Shown: positions 32,651-43,267 of the stretch, piece by piece
How the letters are laid out: every line of letters begins with the position of its first letter
Position numbering within the stretch: position 1 is the first letter of the stretch
Assembly (NCBI RefSeq): GCF_030272615.1
Contig: NC_081409.1
Location: 653,140,468 to 653,204,467 of the forward strand
DNA length: 64,000 nt
Source of the DNA: Cryptomeria japonica
Taxonomy: Eukaryota; Streptophyta; Pinopsida; Cupressales; Cupressaceae
Reading direction: 5' to 3'
Made by a program: the position numbers and the translations under genes
Notes under the pieces: generated by a model
Told to the model about the DNA's origin: nothing
Databases searched by the model: none
Seen by the model: only the letters and a program-made list of their open reading frames with translations

Positions 32651-34297
32651 TAATTTTTTTAATGATTATTTAAATATATATTTAAAATTATTAAAAATTA
32701 TTATTATTTAGTTTAAAGGTTAATTTAATATATAATTTAAGCTAATAAATTACTATTATAGTATGATATTAATAATTAACATTAAATACTATCAATTTGA
32801 TATAATATTATATCATTAAATATTCTACATATGGTAATGTTAACACGTGTAAATAATGTAAAAGATGAATTTAAGACTATTAAAATTTCCTTGTTAGTAT
32901 ATGGTACACAATTCTATGGATTGAACTTGATGCTCTCAGAATTGAATCTGCACCTTTAATGTTTCAAAATTTACAAACTTTATTGAACAGGCTAGTTGAT
33001 GCCACAAAACTCACAATTTGTATGACAACATAACAAAAGACATATCACACAACTTTTAAAGAGTCATCATTGTTGTTGATGGACGAGAGCAACAAATGAA
33101 AAATAAAATGACAAAAAATCGATAGTTGAGATCATTTCAATAATCAAACATTGTACTTAGATGTTATTAACTTTTGATCATAAGAATTAGCTTTCTTTTC
33201 AATGCATTAACAATAGGGAGTGTTTGCATCATTAAACATGAGTGGACAACATTTGCATGTATTCTCAACTATTAAAAATATCATATAAAAAAATTCTCAT
33301 TTTTTTTCTTAAGATAATTTGATGCAATGAAAGAGAATTTAGTGAAAGGAATACATGTGATCACATGAAGACCAAACAATATGATAAAGTCATTATTTCT
33401 TCTGTTATGTTTTGTATTTTAATTCACATAGATAAATTCTTTGAACATAACAAAATATATATTATTTATATTTATTAATATACAATGCATTATAATAAAC
33501 TTAGAGATAAGTAAGAAATCATTTTAAATATTTAATTTATAAGATATTTAATATAAATATATAGTTCAAAAAATGCAATTTCTTTTTATACTCTTAATAA
33601 ATATAAGCTCAATCTTTCAATGTTTAGAAAGTCATTCAAATTTAACAGTCTATCTAAATTTTGACTTGTTTAATGGAGGAAAAATTGATGAACACTCGAT
33701 AAATGTCACTAAATGTGTCACGTTATAGAAAGCATGGTGAGACAAATGATCTTTACTATAGTATCCATCTACCAATACGCTCTATCAAAATTCCATAAGA
33801 ACAAGTAACCTCAATCCAGTTACATTCATATATACAATGTGCATATGTCATGGGTAGGTAATTGCAATATCTTAGATGAAAATTTATATAATATTGTATC
33901 CCACCTTCTAGTATTATGGAATCACTAAAATCAATATTTTTAATATTCAACTAGAAACTTGATCAATTGTCAAAAAATTGAAAAGAATATTATTTTATTT
34001 ATATAATATTATTTTTAATTTAAAAATAAATAAATTATATATTTGTACAGGGTTAACCTTCTAATTGTTTTTAACTTGAATATTTCTTTGCTTGAAAGAG
34101 AACCATACTACATACAAAGTTCTTTTAGGGATTTCAAGAGGAGTCCATCACCAAATTGATTTATTCTACCTTTGAAACTATCTCTATTATTTTACTTTAG
34201 TGAAAATCACCATACAAAAGCATATGCTTTTAAAGCATGTGACCATATGCCAAAGCTATAGTGGAATCTTCTAGAGACTAAAAAAACTTCAACACTA
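32651..34297. other. AT-rich intergenic sequence
   Basis: Very low GC with many short TA/AT-rich runs. No domain was recognised in either strand. It ends in the CACTA target duplication (34293-34297) of the DNA transposon. Confidence 0.5.
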
Positions 34298-34324
34298 GGT
34301 AAGTGCAAGAAGTTGTGTCCACTT
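34298..34324 (+). repeat. Left terminal inverted repeat of the DNA transposon
   Basis: Pairs with 40786-40813. The 21 inner bases (34304-34324) are identical to the reverse complement of 40786-40806. The outermost six to seven bases are diverged, with a 1-bp length difference. Confidence 0.88.
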
Positions 34325-34383
34325 AATGTGGAAGTTTTGGACTTAGTAAAAAAGTGAAAATCGGGCGGAGTCAATAGGAGACG

Positions 34384-34640
34384 AATCGGGATCTTGTCTA
34401 CGCTTGGGATCCCGAGCTAGAAAACAAACGGGATCATGTGGGACCCAGGATCTCGAGCCTAGAACCCTAAACGAGATCTCGTATTAAAATGAAATGGGAT
34501 CCCGTGTTAAAATGAAATGGGGTCCCATGTTGAAATGAAACGAGATCCCATTTCATTTCAACACGGGATCCCTTTTTGAATATATAAATCATTTTTTAAA
34601 ACGGAGTGGGGTTCATTTTTGCCATACGGGATCCCGATTG
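34384..34640. repeat. Left subterminal array of GGGATCCCG-like palindromes
   Basis: About nine copies of (C/T)GGGATC(C/T)(C/T)G variants, some full palindromes (CGGGATCCCG), at for example 34412, 34495, 34558 and 34627. Between 34470 and 34560 they recur at about 24-bp spacing, separated by AAAATGAAAT-type spacers. Related copies lie near the right end of the element (39827-39925). Confidence 0.8.
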
Positions 34641-35219
34641 AAGGAGTGGAGCCCTCCCTAGAAAGTGCCAACAAGCCGCTTGCAAGTCTTCTAGGTACGC
34701 CCAACACCCATTTTTTTTCAATAATTCATATTTAAATTAATTTTTTAGTTAAAAAAATTAGATTTTTAGTTTAAAATTATTTTTTTAGTTTAAAATAATT
34801 TTTTTGTTAAAAAAATTAATTTTTAGTTTAATAATTATTTTTTTCATTAGAAAAGTGTGTTTTTAGTTTAAAAATTAGTTAAATTTAGTTTGAAGTTAAT
34901 TTTTTTAATTATTGATAATGATTTTTTTTACGAATTGGTTAGATTAGGATTTTTTTAAATGAATAAATTTAATAAAAAATATTGAAAACCTTGAAATGAA
35001 ACCAAAACCCCCAAAAAAATCAAAACTAAAACATTTAATACAAGATCAAAACAAAAATCAAAATGAAAACCAAAAAAAATTACAACAAAAAAGAAACTAA
35101 AACATTGTTAAATTTTACCAAAACCAAAATCAAAACATAGAAATTTAACTAAAACGTAGAAAAACCAAAACCAAAACCATTTTTTAAAATAAAATGAAAA
35201 TGTTGAAAAAACAAAACTT

Positions 35220-35660
35220 ATAGGATCACATACATGACCATTTGACCCATATGACCTAATATATGACCATATAGGAGCACAATGGACCGTAAGGGGTCAT
35301 ATGTAGTCCTAAGGGGTCACACATGTGTTCTAACACATGCACGACCACTTAGGACCACATATGATCCCATAGGATCACATCATGTCCTAAGGGGTCATAT
35401 TTGGTCCTAAGGGGTCATGCATGTGTTTTTTAGCATGTATGCACATGACCCCTTAGGACCACATATGACCCTTTTTAACATCTAGTGTATGAAACATACC
35501 CCCTATGACCACATAGGATCACATCACGTCCTAAGGGATCATATTTGGTCGTAAGGGGCCACGCATGTGTTTTAACACATGCGTGACCCCTTAGTCCAAC
35601 ACATATGACCCCTTTTAACATCCTAATATCCCAAGGGGTCATTGAATATGTGGATAAAAC
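35220..35660. repeat. CCTAAGGGGTCA-type repeat cluster, both orientations
   Basis: CCTAAGGGGTCAT and its complement GACCCCTTAGGACCACAT alternate many times, with ACATGCATGTG-like spacers. These create multiple inverted repeats inside the transposon. No coding potential. Confidence 0.75.
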
Positions 35661-36340
35661 TAAATAGGACATGTGGATTTTAAAAGGGGATCATTTGAAC
35701 TAATTAGGACAAGGCAAATTGTAAGGGAATCTATCTACATAATTGAGACATGTGGCAAGGAAGGGGATGGAGCTAAATCGTAGACATGGCTTAAGGGGAC
35801 ATAAAATTAGAATCTAGATGGAAACTTACAAAATGGTTTCAAAATTTATTAAAAGCAATTTAACAATTTATCATTGAAAAACATCAAATATAGAAATTAA
35901 AACTAAACATTTAACAAAAAAAATGATGCTTACAAGTATATCGGAAATCTTCATTTAATTCTAAAGATTCATTAACTCATTTCACATGCCACCAACAACA
36001 AAAAAGTACTAAAGATAAACCTACAACAACAAAAAATAGTTAGATATATATTATATATAGGATTTATAGGGGGGTGAATTTAAGTTAACTAGGACATGGC
36101 TTAAGGGGAAATTAACTAATTAGGACACATGAGACAAGCTGAAGGTGATGGGAATAATTGGGACATGTGACTTAAGGGGATCAAACTAGAAATAGGACAT
36201 GTGGCTTAAAAGAGATTCATTTGAACTAAATAAGACATGGCTTAAGGGGAAATAAACTGATTAGGACATGAGGCTTAAGGGGATGGGTGTACAATTGGGA
36301 CATGTGGCTTAAGTGGATCAAAATAATAAGGACATATTTT
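35640..36340. repeat. GGACATGTGGCTTAAGGGGAT dispersed tandem repeats
   Basis: Variants of GGACATGTGGCTTAAGGGG recur roughly every 40-60 bp, for example near 36090, 36160, 36195, 36230, 36265 and 36300. They follow the CCTAAGGGGTCA cluster and share its AAGGGG core, suggesting one repeat source. Confidence 0.7.
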
Positions 36341-36554
36341 AAATAAATTATGAAAACCTATATTTTAAAAGCGATTTATCAATTTATCATTGAAAGACAT
36401 GTATTTTTAAAAATAAGTATACATACCTCTATATATTAAATACTTATTCCATTACATGTACCACAATTGTGTAAGAGCTCTCAATAAGGGGATGGACCTA
36501 TATATCAAACAATAATATTTAAACCATCTACATCAAATGGTACAATAGAAATAA

Positions 36555-36607
36555 ATTATATATATATATATATATATAAGCACATACATACATACATACA
36601 TACATAC
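36555..36607. repeat. TA and CATA microsatellites
   Basis: A run of about eleven TA dinucleotides is followed after a few bases by six CATA units. It lies between the transposase 3' end and the repeat clusters. Confidence 0.9.
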
Positions 36608-36684
36608 CTCTTTATTTAAATAATTGTCTTGTGATCTTCCATAGAAATTGTCCACAACTTTTTATTACTAGGTTTGTCGCGATA

Positions 36685-39640
36685 TCACACTAGTTGTATA
36701 TTTGTTGCAACAATCAAATGTGACTAGTGTATTATCTTCTTGTGTGTTTCATAATCTTCAAAAGCAGGCAAACCATTCTTCCTTGTCAAATATTTCCTTA
36801 GCCAAGTTCCAACAACTACCACTGAACCAGTTGGATAATGAAAACCATCATCATCTTCTCGAGGACTAACTAATTTGAGTTTAGTCTCAACACATCGAGC
36901 CAACCAATATTATGTTTCCTCTTCATTTTCCTCAAGTGCAACACCAACATACACATGTCCCACAAACAAAAAATTAATAAATTAATTTTATTAAATGGTC
37001 AACAAAATAATTATATGATTACCTTTTTGTACAAGGTTTGAAACACGATCATAATCATCTAATGCAAACAGTTGATCATTATCTTCAATTGTGTTGTTGT
37101 GCTTGAGTAGGAGTCAACGATCTTTGATTCCAATCTTCAACCCATTCAATATTCTCACATACATCAAAATCACCTGAAATACAAAACTGACAAAAACATC
37201 CAAGTTCCCTTATCCATATAGTCCATGTGCTTGCATTTGAACTCTTAAATGAATGCCATTTTGCTGATCCGCTAATTGTCTCACAATCAAGTTTTGGCAC
37301 AATGTTTTCCTCTTCAACTAACCAAAAGAATCGTTGAATTGTAGAGTTCACACCTGATCTAGTAGATAAGGTTGTATTGCACCAATCTACAATTGCACGT
37401 GCATCTTTAAATTTTACATTATCTTCAAATTTAATTGCTCTCTAGCAAGAATTTTGTTAACACATGCACCAGCTCCATCATGTTCTCCTTTTCCATGTCC
37501 ATCTTCAAAAAAACTCCATATATGTTGGATATTGTATTCCTTGTGAGCCATGCTTAACCAATAAAACATTTGAGCATTCTTGAATTATCCAGTACAATTA
37601 TCTGACAATATAAGATGTTCTATCATCTGGATTCCTATTTCTCTTATATTTTTGTAAAATATGCTGAAATAATATTGAACAAACTCTGACGAGTGCATCC
37701 TATTATCACTCATGTAGAAATGATACTCCCTTAGGATTTTTCTATCATCCTCTGTGCTATCATCTACATGTCTATAAACAACATGAACAAAACTTGAGTG
37801 GAATTGTAATATTGAGATTGAATTTCCTCGTGGCTTAAGAGTATAGTTTTCTGCAAAGTCCACCACTGATAGTATACTTCCAACTGGAAATGTATTTCTA
37901 CACATATGAAATTGAGAATCAAGCCATCTAGTATGTTGAGAGTGTGTCACATATTTTGGTACAATCTTACTTTTAAATTCTGACATGAATGCATGTTCAC
38001 TAACCTTCTCTGTGATTAAATCAACACACTTTCTTGTTTTCCCATCCTTTAAGGGATACTCAACATTCTTAAATCTTCTAACATCCACTAGTTGTTGTCC
38101 AAAATTAGTTTCACTACTCTCATGCTTATATTCTACTAGTGATGAAAAATTGTCACAACTAGAACATTGTCCAAAGATACATGAACGTAAATAAAATAAT
38201 TGCCCATCAGTTCTTTCACAAAATAAACTTACTACAAATTCCTTGATTGATTCAGGTGGCATATCAATACCACATTCCTGGATAAGCATGTTACTATGCA
38301 AAACACACGTATGTATTGAAAAATATCATAATAGTAATGAAATTGCACATGCGTTTTACAACAACAAGAGACTCTTTGATTATTAATTTTCACATACCAT
38401 GGCTTGCATTTTTCAAATGATCTTTGACTTATAGTAGTATTTTCAGGTAACACAACTTCATCCAAAAAATTTCTATAAAATTCAGTTTGAGTTGTATCTA
38501 ATAGTTGTTTTGGATGAGGGTCACGAATTTTAGACCCCACTCTCAACTTTATAACATTTCTAGCATTAGATGATACCCTTGTATTATCATGCCAAAACTT
38601 TTCAACCAAAGATTTCACTTCAATATTCAATTTCATATCTAACCTTCGAAGTCTACCACTAAAACTCCAACTTTAGTTAATTGGATCATTTTCAATACTT
38701 TCTCTTCTTTTAGCTGCTCTAATCAATGTTTTAGGATGCATCTTTAAAATTCCACTAATGTTGCTTACCATCCTTTTATTCAAGGTTTCTTTATTCACTA
38801 TGGCAGTTGTTATAGCTCATCGTGCCACATTCTTATCTTTAGATCGACTCGTTGTACCAATAGATTCAATGGCACTTGCAATAGTAGACATAGAATGTTT
38901 AACGAATTCATCTTTTTTTGATGGTTTCACATAGATGCCTATTTTGTTCATCACTTTTCTCATTTTCCACATTCTCATCAATTGCATCATAAGTTGACAT
39001 TGAATTGCAAGTTGTTTTCGATAAAAAAATTCTTTGTATATTCTATTGGCATATGTTCTTATCTGTCTCCAAGAAATCTTACTAGGAAGATTATCCATAA
39101 CCTTTTTTTCAATTTTTATAAAAAAGTTTCCCTGATCTTCAACAATTGGAGGATTTTTATTTTCACCATGTTCAAAAGGATTTTCACTTTCAATATTCAA
39201 AAGAATTTCATCTTTACCAACATGAAGGTTTTGATTTTCATGAACAATTCTATCAATCTCAACATTGGTATATCCAGCTTCTACTAAATCATCAATATGA
39301 ATATCACCTATAATCACATTATCCATGTCGTCTAGAGAAGGATTTGGAGATGTACCTAGATAATTTGAAGATGTACCTGGATTTGAGGATGTGGTACTTG
39401 GAATATTCTTCATAAATGTTTCATTCACATCAACATCATCCTAATTGCATCATCTACGTCCATGTGATCCCCCAAGGAATCATCTTGAATGTTTGTCCCT
39501 TCCATTGTTGTGGATTCAGAAGCATCAAGATTATTCATTTGTCAAATGCTCATTCTTATATCTCTTTGATGTTTCGCCTCCTCTTTTTCTGCTTGAATTT
39601 CCTCGATTTGTTTCTTCTTCTGACGTTTTTCAGACCCCAT
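36685..39640 (-). pseudogene. Transposase-like protein with SDG...QFK / GHGKGEHDGAGA motifs
   Basis: The minus-strand frame starts at ATG 39640 (MGSEKRQKKKQIEEIQ) and proceeds through LPSKISWRQIRTYAN, EKFWHDNTRVSSNARN, FLDTTQTEFYRNF, SQRSFEKCKPWYVKINNQ, CCCKTHVQFHYYYD, VVDFAENYTLKP, EYHFYMSDNRMHSS, HLILSDNCTG then stop then FKNAQMFYWLS, FFEDGHGKGEHDGAGACV, CFCQFCISGDFDVCENIEWV, and finally ALEENEEE... GSVVVVGTWLRKY... HLIVATNIQLV (BAH/chromo-like in feel). I recall hypothetical proteins in animals and lower plants with FAENY, SDG-QFK and GKGEHDGAGA, probably DDE-type transposases, but cannot name the family. Stops at 38817-38819, near 38672 and at 37585-37587 (in place of the Gln before FK), and frameshifts near 39430, 38305 and 37445, show decay. 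An intron may lie near 36960-37025. Confidence 0.65.
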
Positions 39641-39826
39641 GACTAAAAAATTAAGCAATAAATGCCACCTTCAAAAACCGGATCTAAAATTGCAACAAAA
39701 GAGCATCCAAAGGACAACTAAATCATAAAATATTATGTAAAAACTCGCACATTTGAAGATATATTTTATTATTTTTTAATATCTCTTATTTATACAAATT
39801 TGAAAAAAAAAATTAATGCAAAACAA

Positions 39827-39925
39827 AATGGGATCCCGTTTTCAATATGGGATCTTGTTTTAATTCAAAACGGGATCCCGTGTTGTTTTTGCATTTTTAA
39901 TTAATTGGTAAAATAGAATGAGATC
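39827..39925. repeat. Right subterminal GGGATCCCG-like motifs
   Basis: Four copies: TGGGATCCCG, TGGGATCTTG, CGGGATCCCG and TGAGATCTTG within about 100 bp. They mirror the left array, which supports a role as transposase-binding sites rather than chance. Confidence 0.75.
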
Positions 39926-40768
39926 TTGTTTGTAAAAAATGTTTTTGAGGCCCACTTGTAGGTTCGTAATTTGGCTTGGAAAATGGTTCGGAAAGCTGAA
40001 CTTGAGGCTTGGAACTGGTTTGACCTGCAACTTGAAGGCCAAATCAAGCTTCATACAAAAAAATGACTTAAAAAATATATCTTAACACCTAATTTTCAGA
40101 ATTTTTTAAACAACACAAAACCATTATAGTACACACTGTCTAGATTCCAAATATATAATTTTTTAAAAGAATGGATCAATGGTTTTTTTTAAAAATAATT
40201 TCTAATGAAAGAGGTCCATAAACTTGAAATAATAGGGTTTTTTAAATTTTTAATAACTTTTTTGTCTTTAAGTTTTTTGAATTTTTTTTATATGGCATCA
40301 AATGAGAGACGAATCTATACAGTTCAAAAAAAAATGAAAAAATGTTAAGTTTAGGTCAAATTATGCTTGCCATACATGCGGATTTTTCAAAACAATGATT
40401 ATGCCCAATTAAAAAATAACAAAAAAAATATATATGGTAAAAAATTACTAAAAAATATCCTCATCAAAGGTGAGTGAGTTATAGATCTTTAACCAAAAGG
40501 ATAAAGGAAAATAATTTTATTTAGGTCAAACTATGCTTGGCATACACGGGAATGGTATGGTCCTAAAAAGTGATTTTTAAACTATAGGTTTTAGTAATGC
40601 CTATTCAAACTTCATTTTTAAGATCTGGGTATTAAAATAAACTACATATTTGGAAAGTAGAATTCGAGCACTACATTTTCTATTATTGAATTTTTTCAAG
40701 AATGATTCTTTAAGTACCTCAAATATTTAGGTCAGACGGGATGAAATCGAAAAAAAAGGGAAAAAACT

Positions 40769-40792
40769 TCCACTTTTTGGCCAAAAAGTGGA
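40769..40792. repeat. 24-bp perfect palindrome overlapping the right TIR
   Basis: TCCACTTTTTGG is followed directly by its reverse complement. The right half overlaps the inverted repeat. The left end lacks this arrangement, having a single CCACTT and then TGTGGAAG. Confidence 0.9.
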
Positions 40793-40813
40793 CACAACTT
40801 CTTGCAGGCACCC
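40786..40813 (-). repeat. Right terminal inverted repeat of the DNA transposon
   Basis: Reverse complement of the left end. The element ends GGCACCC at 40813 and is followed by CACTA. Confidence 0.88.
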
Positions 40814-40818
40814 CACTA

Positions 40819-41676
40819 TACTAATAGAATAATATGGTATAATAAAATAGAAAAATAAGGACAAATTAGACAAACTTTTAACCTTACATGTCTCATTAGC
40901 AAAGGTAATTTGTCCTTTACTTGTAAAACATTTGAATTTAATATGTAATATTAGCTCATGGATTAAGGATGCGATTACCTACTTTGAGTATCTTAATAGT
41001 GGTAGATTGCAATTTTTTGATGGATTGTACATGCCAGTATAAGATAGTTGTGTATCTCCATCAACTTTAGACACAACTTGAGGTGTTGATGGGTTCTCAA
41101 TTCCATAGTAGTGAATCAAACTCAAATGAACTACCAACTGACTTTGTAGACTTATTTGTTGGTCTTGCCAGATTTTCTGAAGTTTATATTAATGTTCTAT
41201 TTGGATTAATCTATTACAAAAAAAAAAAATAAATATTTTGTTGGTCCTAACAATAAAGACATGTTTTTGTTAGAGTATCTTTTCATGTGTACAAAATTTT
41301 GTGTCAACATAGTTAAAGAGTAGACAATGAAAGATGTTAAAAATAGGATGTTCTCCCTTCATTCATGAGGTAGTACATAAGGTGAAGGAGATCATAGATG
41401 TCAAAAAAGGGCAAAGGATAATGAATGGAGGAGATACTCTCAATCATCTTTCACTGTTTTTTCTTAACTTTTAATCATTGATTTTAAAAATCTGGTTATC
41501 CATCTCATATAGGGAATGCCATTCAACGTAAATATTGATTTAAATCTATGAATAATATCACTATAAAAATACATTGAAACATCATATCCTTTCTCCCAAT
41601 TCATTGTTATTATTTATTGCTCACCATTATATGCACTTACCACAAGTAGAAGCATCATCTGATAAAATCCTATGAC
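40819..41676. other. AT-rich spacer without recognised features
   Basis: Between the DNA transposon and element D. No domain, LTR pair or inverted repeat was recognised. An A-run lies at about 41217-41229. Confidence 0.5.
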
Positions 41677-41681
41677 ATTAC

Positions 41682-43203
41682 TATTGGCATTTGGCATTAT
41701 AACAGACAATGGGAGATTGTTGGCATTTCAATAAGGATATTGAGAAGGTTGTTGATGATTATGGATATAACTGATTAAGGATGTTTATTGTCTTGATATT
41801 ATTATTTTGTCATTGATGTCAAGAAATTGATTTTCTAATTCAGTATGATGTTGCCATATCTTGAGAAGTATGATTTGAAGAGTATAAAGATGTCGGTAAA
41901 AGACACAGAAAGAATATGATGAATAAGGGGATGAATAAGGTATTCAATGGGAAACTATTACCGAGTTAGACAATGATGAGATCATGATGTTTAGATTGTT
42001 TTAACATCATACATATGTTGTAAATTGTAAGGTTAATACTATACTATGTAACTAAGCAAAGAAACTAGTCGGTAAACCCTAAGGTTATTGCTATCGGTTA
42101 ATGAAGGCAGAATGTCTACCGAGTGAAGTTTAGTATTTACTGAGTTGTTACCAAGTTATAACCAAGCTATAACAGAATACATTAAATGGTTACATGCATT
42201 ATTTAATGAAGGAAGCTGATAAGCTGAGACTGATTAAATGATTGGTATGCCATGCATGAAGTTTGTTAATGAATCTATGGCAAAGGAAAATCGGCATGAA
42301 GATCTACAAGTCAGATTGAACCGCAATACCCTAGCACAAGTTCCAAGAAATGTATGCAAGTTCCAAGGCAGGGTAAAACGTTTTCAGATTGAAGGATACA
42401 TTGAACCTAGTCAAAGTTTGAAGATCTGATGGCTATGATTGATCATGGGAAATGTGATCAAGGAGATTAAGCGGTTGGTGAATTGTTTATAAATAGGGAA
42501 CTATTGATAAACAATGTATGCAGGCAAATGTATGCACATGGATGCTACATAATGATTACCAAGCATAGAAGCTTGAAGACTTATTTGAATAACAGAGTAT
42601 AGAAGCCCAGCAGATGGACAAGATTAGTTCTATGTCTAGATTGTATTGAACAAATAAGAATCTGCTTTAGCATTTTAGATGTGAAGTTGCAGATAGATTT
42701 TTATTACTGTTATTTTGTGAAAGTGATAGAAAATCTCTTAACCGAGTGGACTTAACAGCCTTATTTGTAAAACCCTCTAGCAAGGTGACATTCTGATTGA
42801 GTGTTTGAAATCCTTTAACAAGGTCACTTCTAACAAGGTGAAGATCCTAACAGATTTGAGGGAAATCCCTTAACCGGGTCACATCTAGCAATGTGTTTGT
42901 AATCTTTAACAAGATTTTCTTTTAACCGAGCATACTCTAGAAGAGTATATTTCTTAGTGGGTCTGAAATCCCACAGTGGTTTTTCCCTATTTAGGTTTCC
43001 ACGTTAAATCTGGTGTTATGAGGTTTATGATGTTTATATGCTTTTGAGTTTGCATGTTTAGCAGTTTTGGTTATATTACTAAAGTATATGTTACCGAGGT
43101 TGAATTTGATGTTTTTATGGAAGATTAAGTTTGTATGATTCACCCCCCCCTCTCATCTTGTTGGCTATTGGATTTGTACTTACATTAAGTATCAGAACTA
43201 TCA
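41682..43203 (+). mobile_element. 5' LTR of element D
   Basis: 1522 bp; the start is TATTGGCATTTGGC where the 3' LTR has TGTTTGAATTTGGC, so the terminal TG has mutated to TA. It ends ...AACTATCA, two bases before the primer site. It contains the promoter TATA box at 42488-42496 and the shared cores TGGTTTTTCCC (near 42978) and TTCACCCCCCCC (near 43139). Confidence 0.92.
42488..42496 (+). promoter_or_regulatory. TATA box in the 5' LTR of element D
   Basis: TATAAATAG, conserved at 48701-48709 in the 3' LTR and as TATAAATAA at 6523-6531. It would set the start of element RNA about 30 bp downstream. Confidence 0.65.
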
Positions 43204-43205
43204 AT

Positions 43206-43217
43206 TGGTATCAGAGC
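43206..43217 (+). other. Primer-binding site of element D
   Basis: TGGTATCAGAGC, complementary to the initiator tRNA-Met 3' end, lies two bases after the LTR, the standard plant copia arrangement. Confidence 0.93.
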
Positions 43218-43267
43218 TTTGGACTCCGAAAGAAAAGTTCAAAGGTACTTGAGGAAAATATCCAAAG

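Larger units (their letters stand above)
34298..40813 (-). mobile_element. 6.5-kb DNA transposon with TIRs and an unusual transposase
   Basis: The ends are an inverted repeat. The left end starts GGTAAGTGCAAGAAG; the right end, read inward, starts GGGTGCCTGCAAGAAG. A 21-bp stretch is identical at 34304-34324 and 40786-40806 (TGCAAGAAG...TCCACTT). GTGGAAGTTTT lies further in on both sides. CACTA flanks both ends (34293-34297 and 40814-40818), a probable 5-bp target duplication (4 bp if the first C is chance). Subterminal GGGATCCCG-type motifs cluster near both ends. The only coding sequence is the minus-strand transposase pseudogene (36685-39640). The 5-bp duplication and GG(G)T ends do not match a superfamily I can name with confidence. 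Confidence 0.82.

Noticed and set aside
34293-34303. Left transposon end read as a CACTA (En/Spm) terminus
   Set aside because: CACTA also occurs directly outside the right end in the same orientation, so it behaves as a target duplication; the right end read inward starts GGGTGCC, not CACTA.
35475-35672. Minus-strand frame over the CCTAAGGGGTCA cluster
   Set aside because: Encoded by internal repeats of the transposon; no domain.
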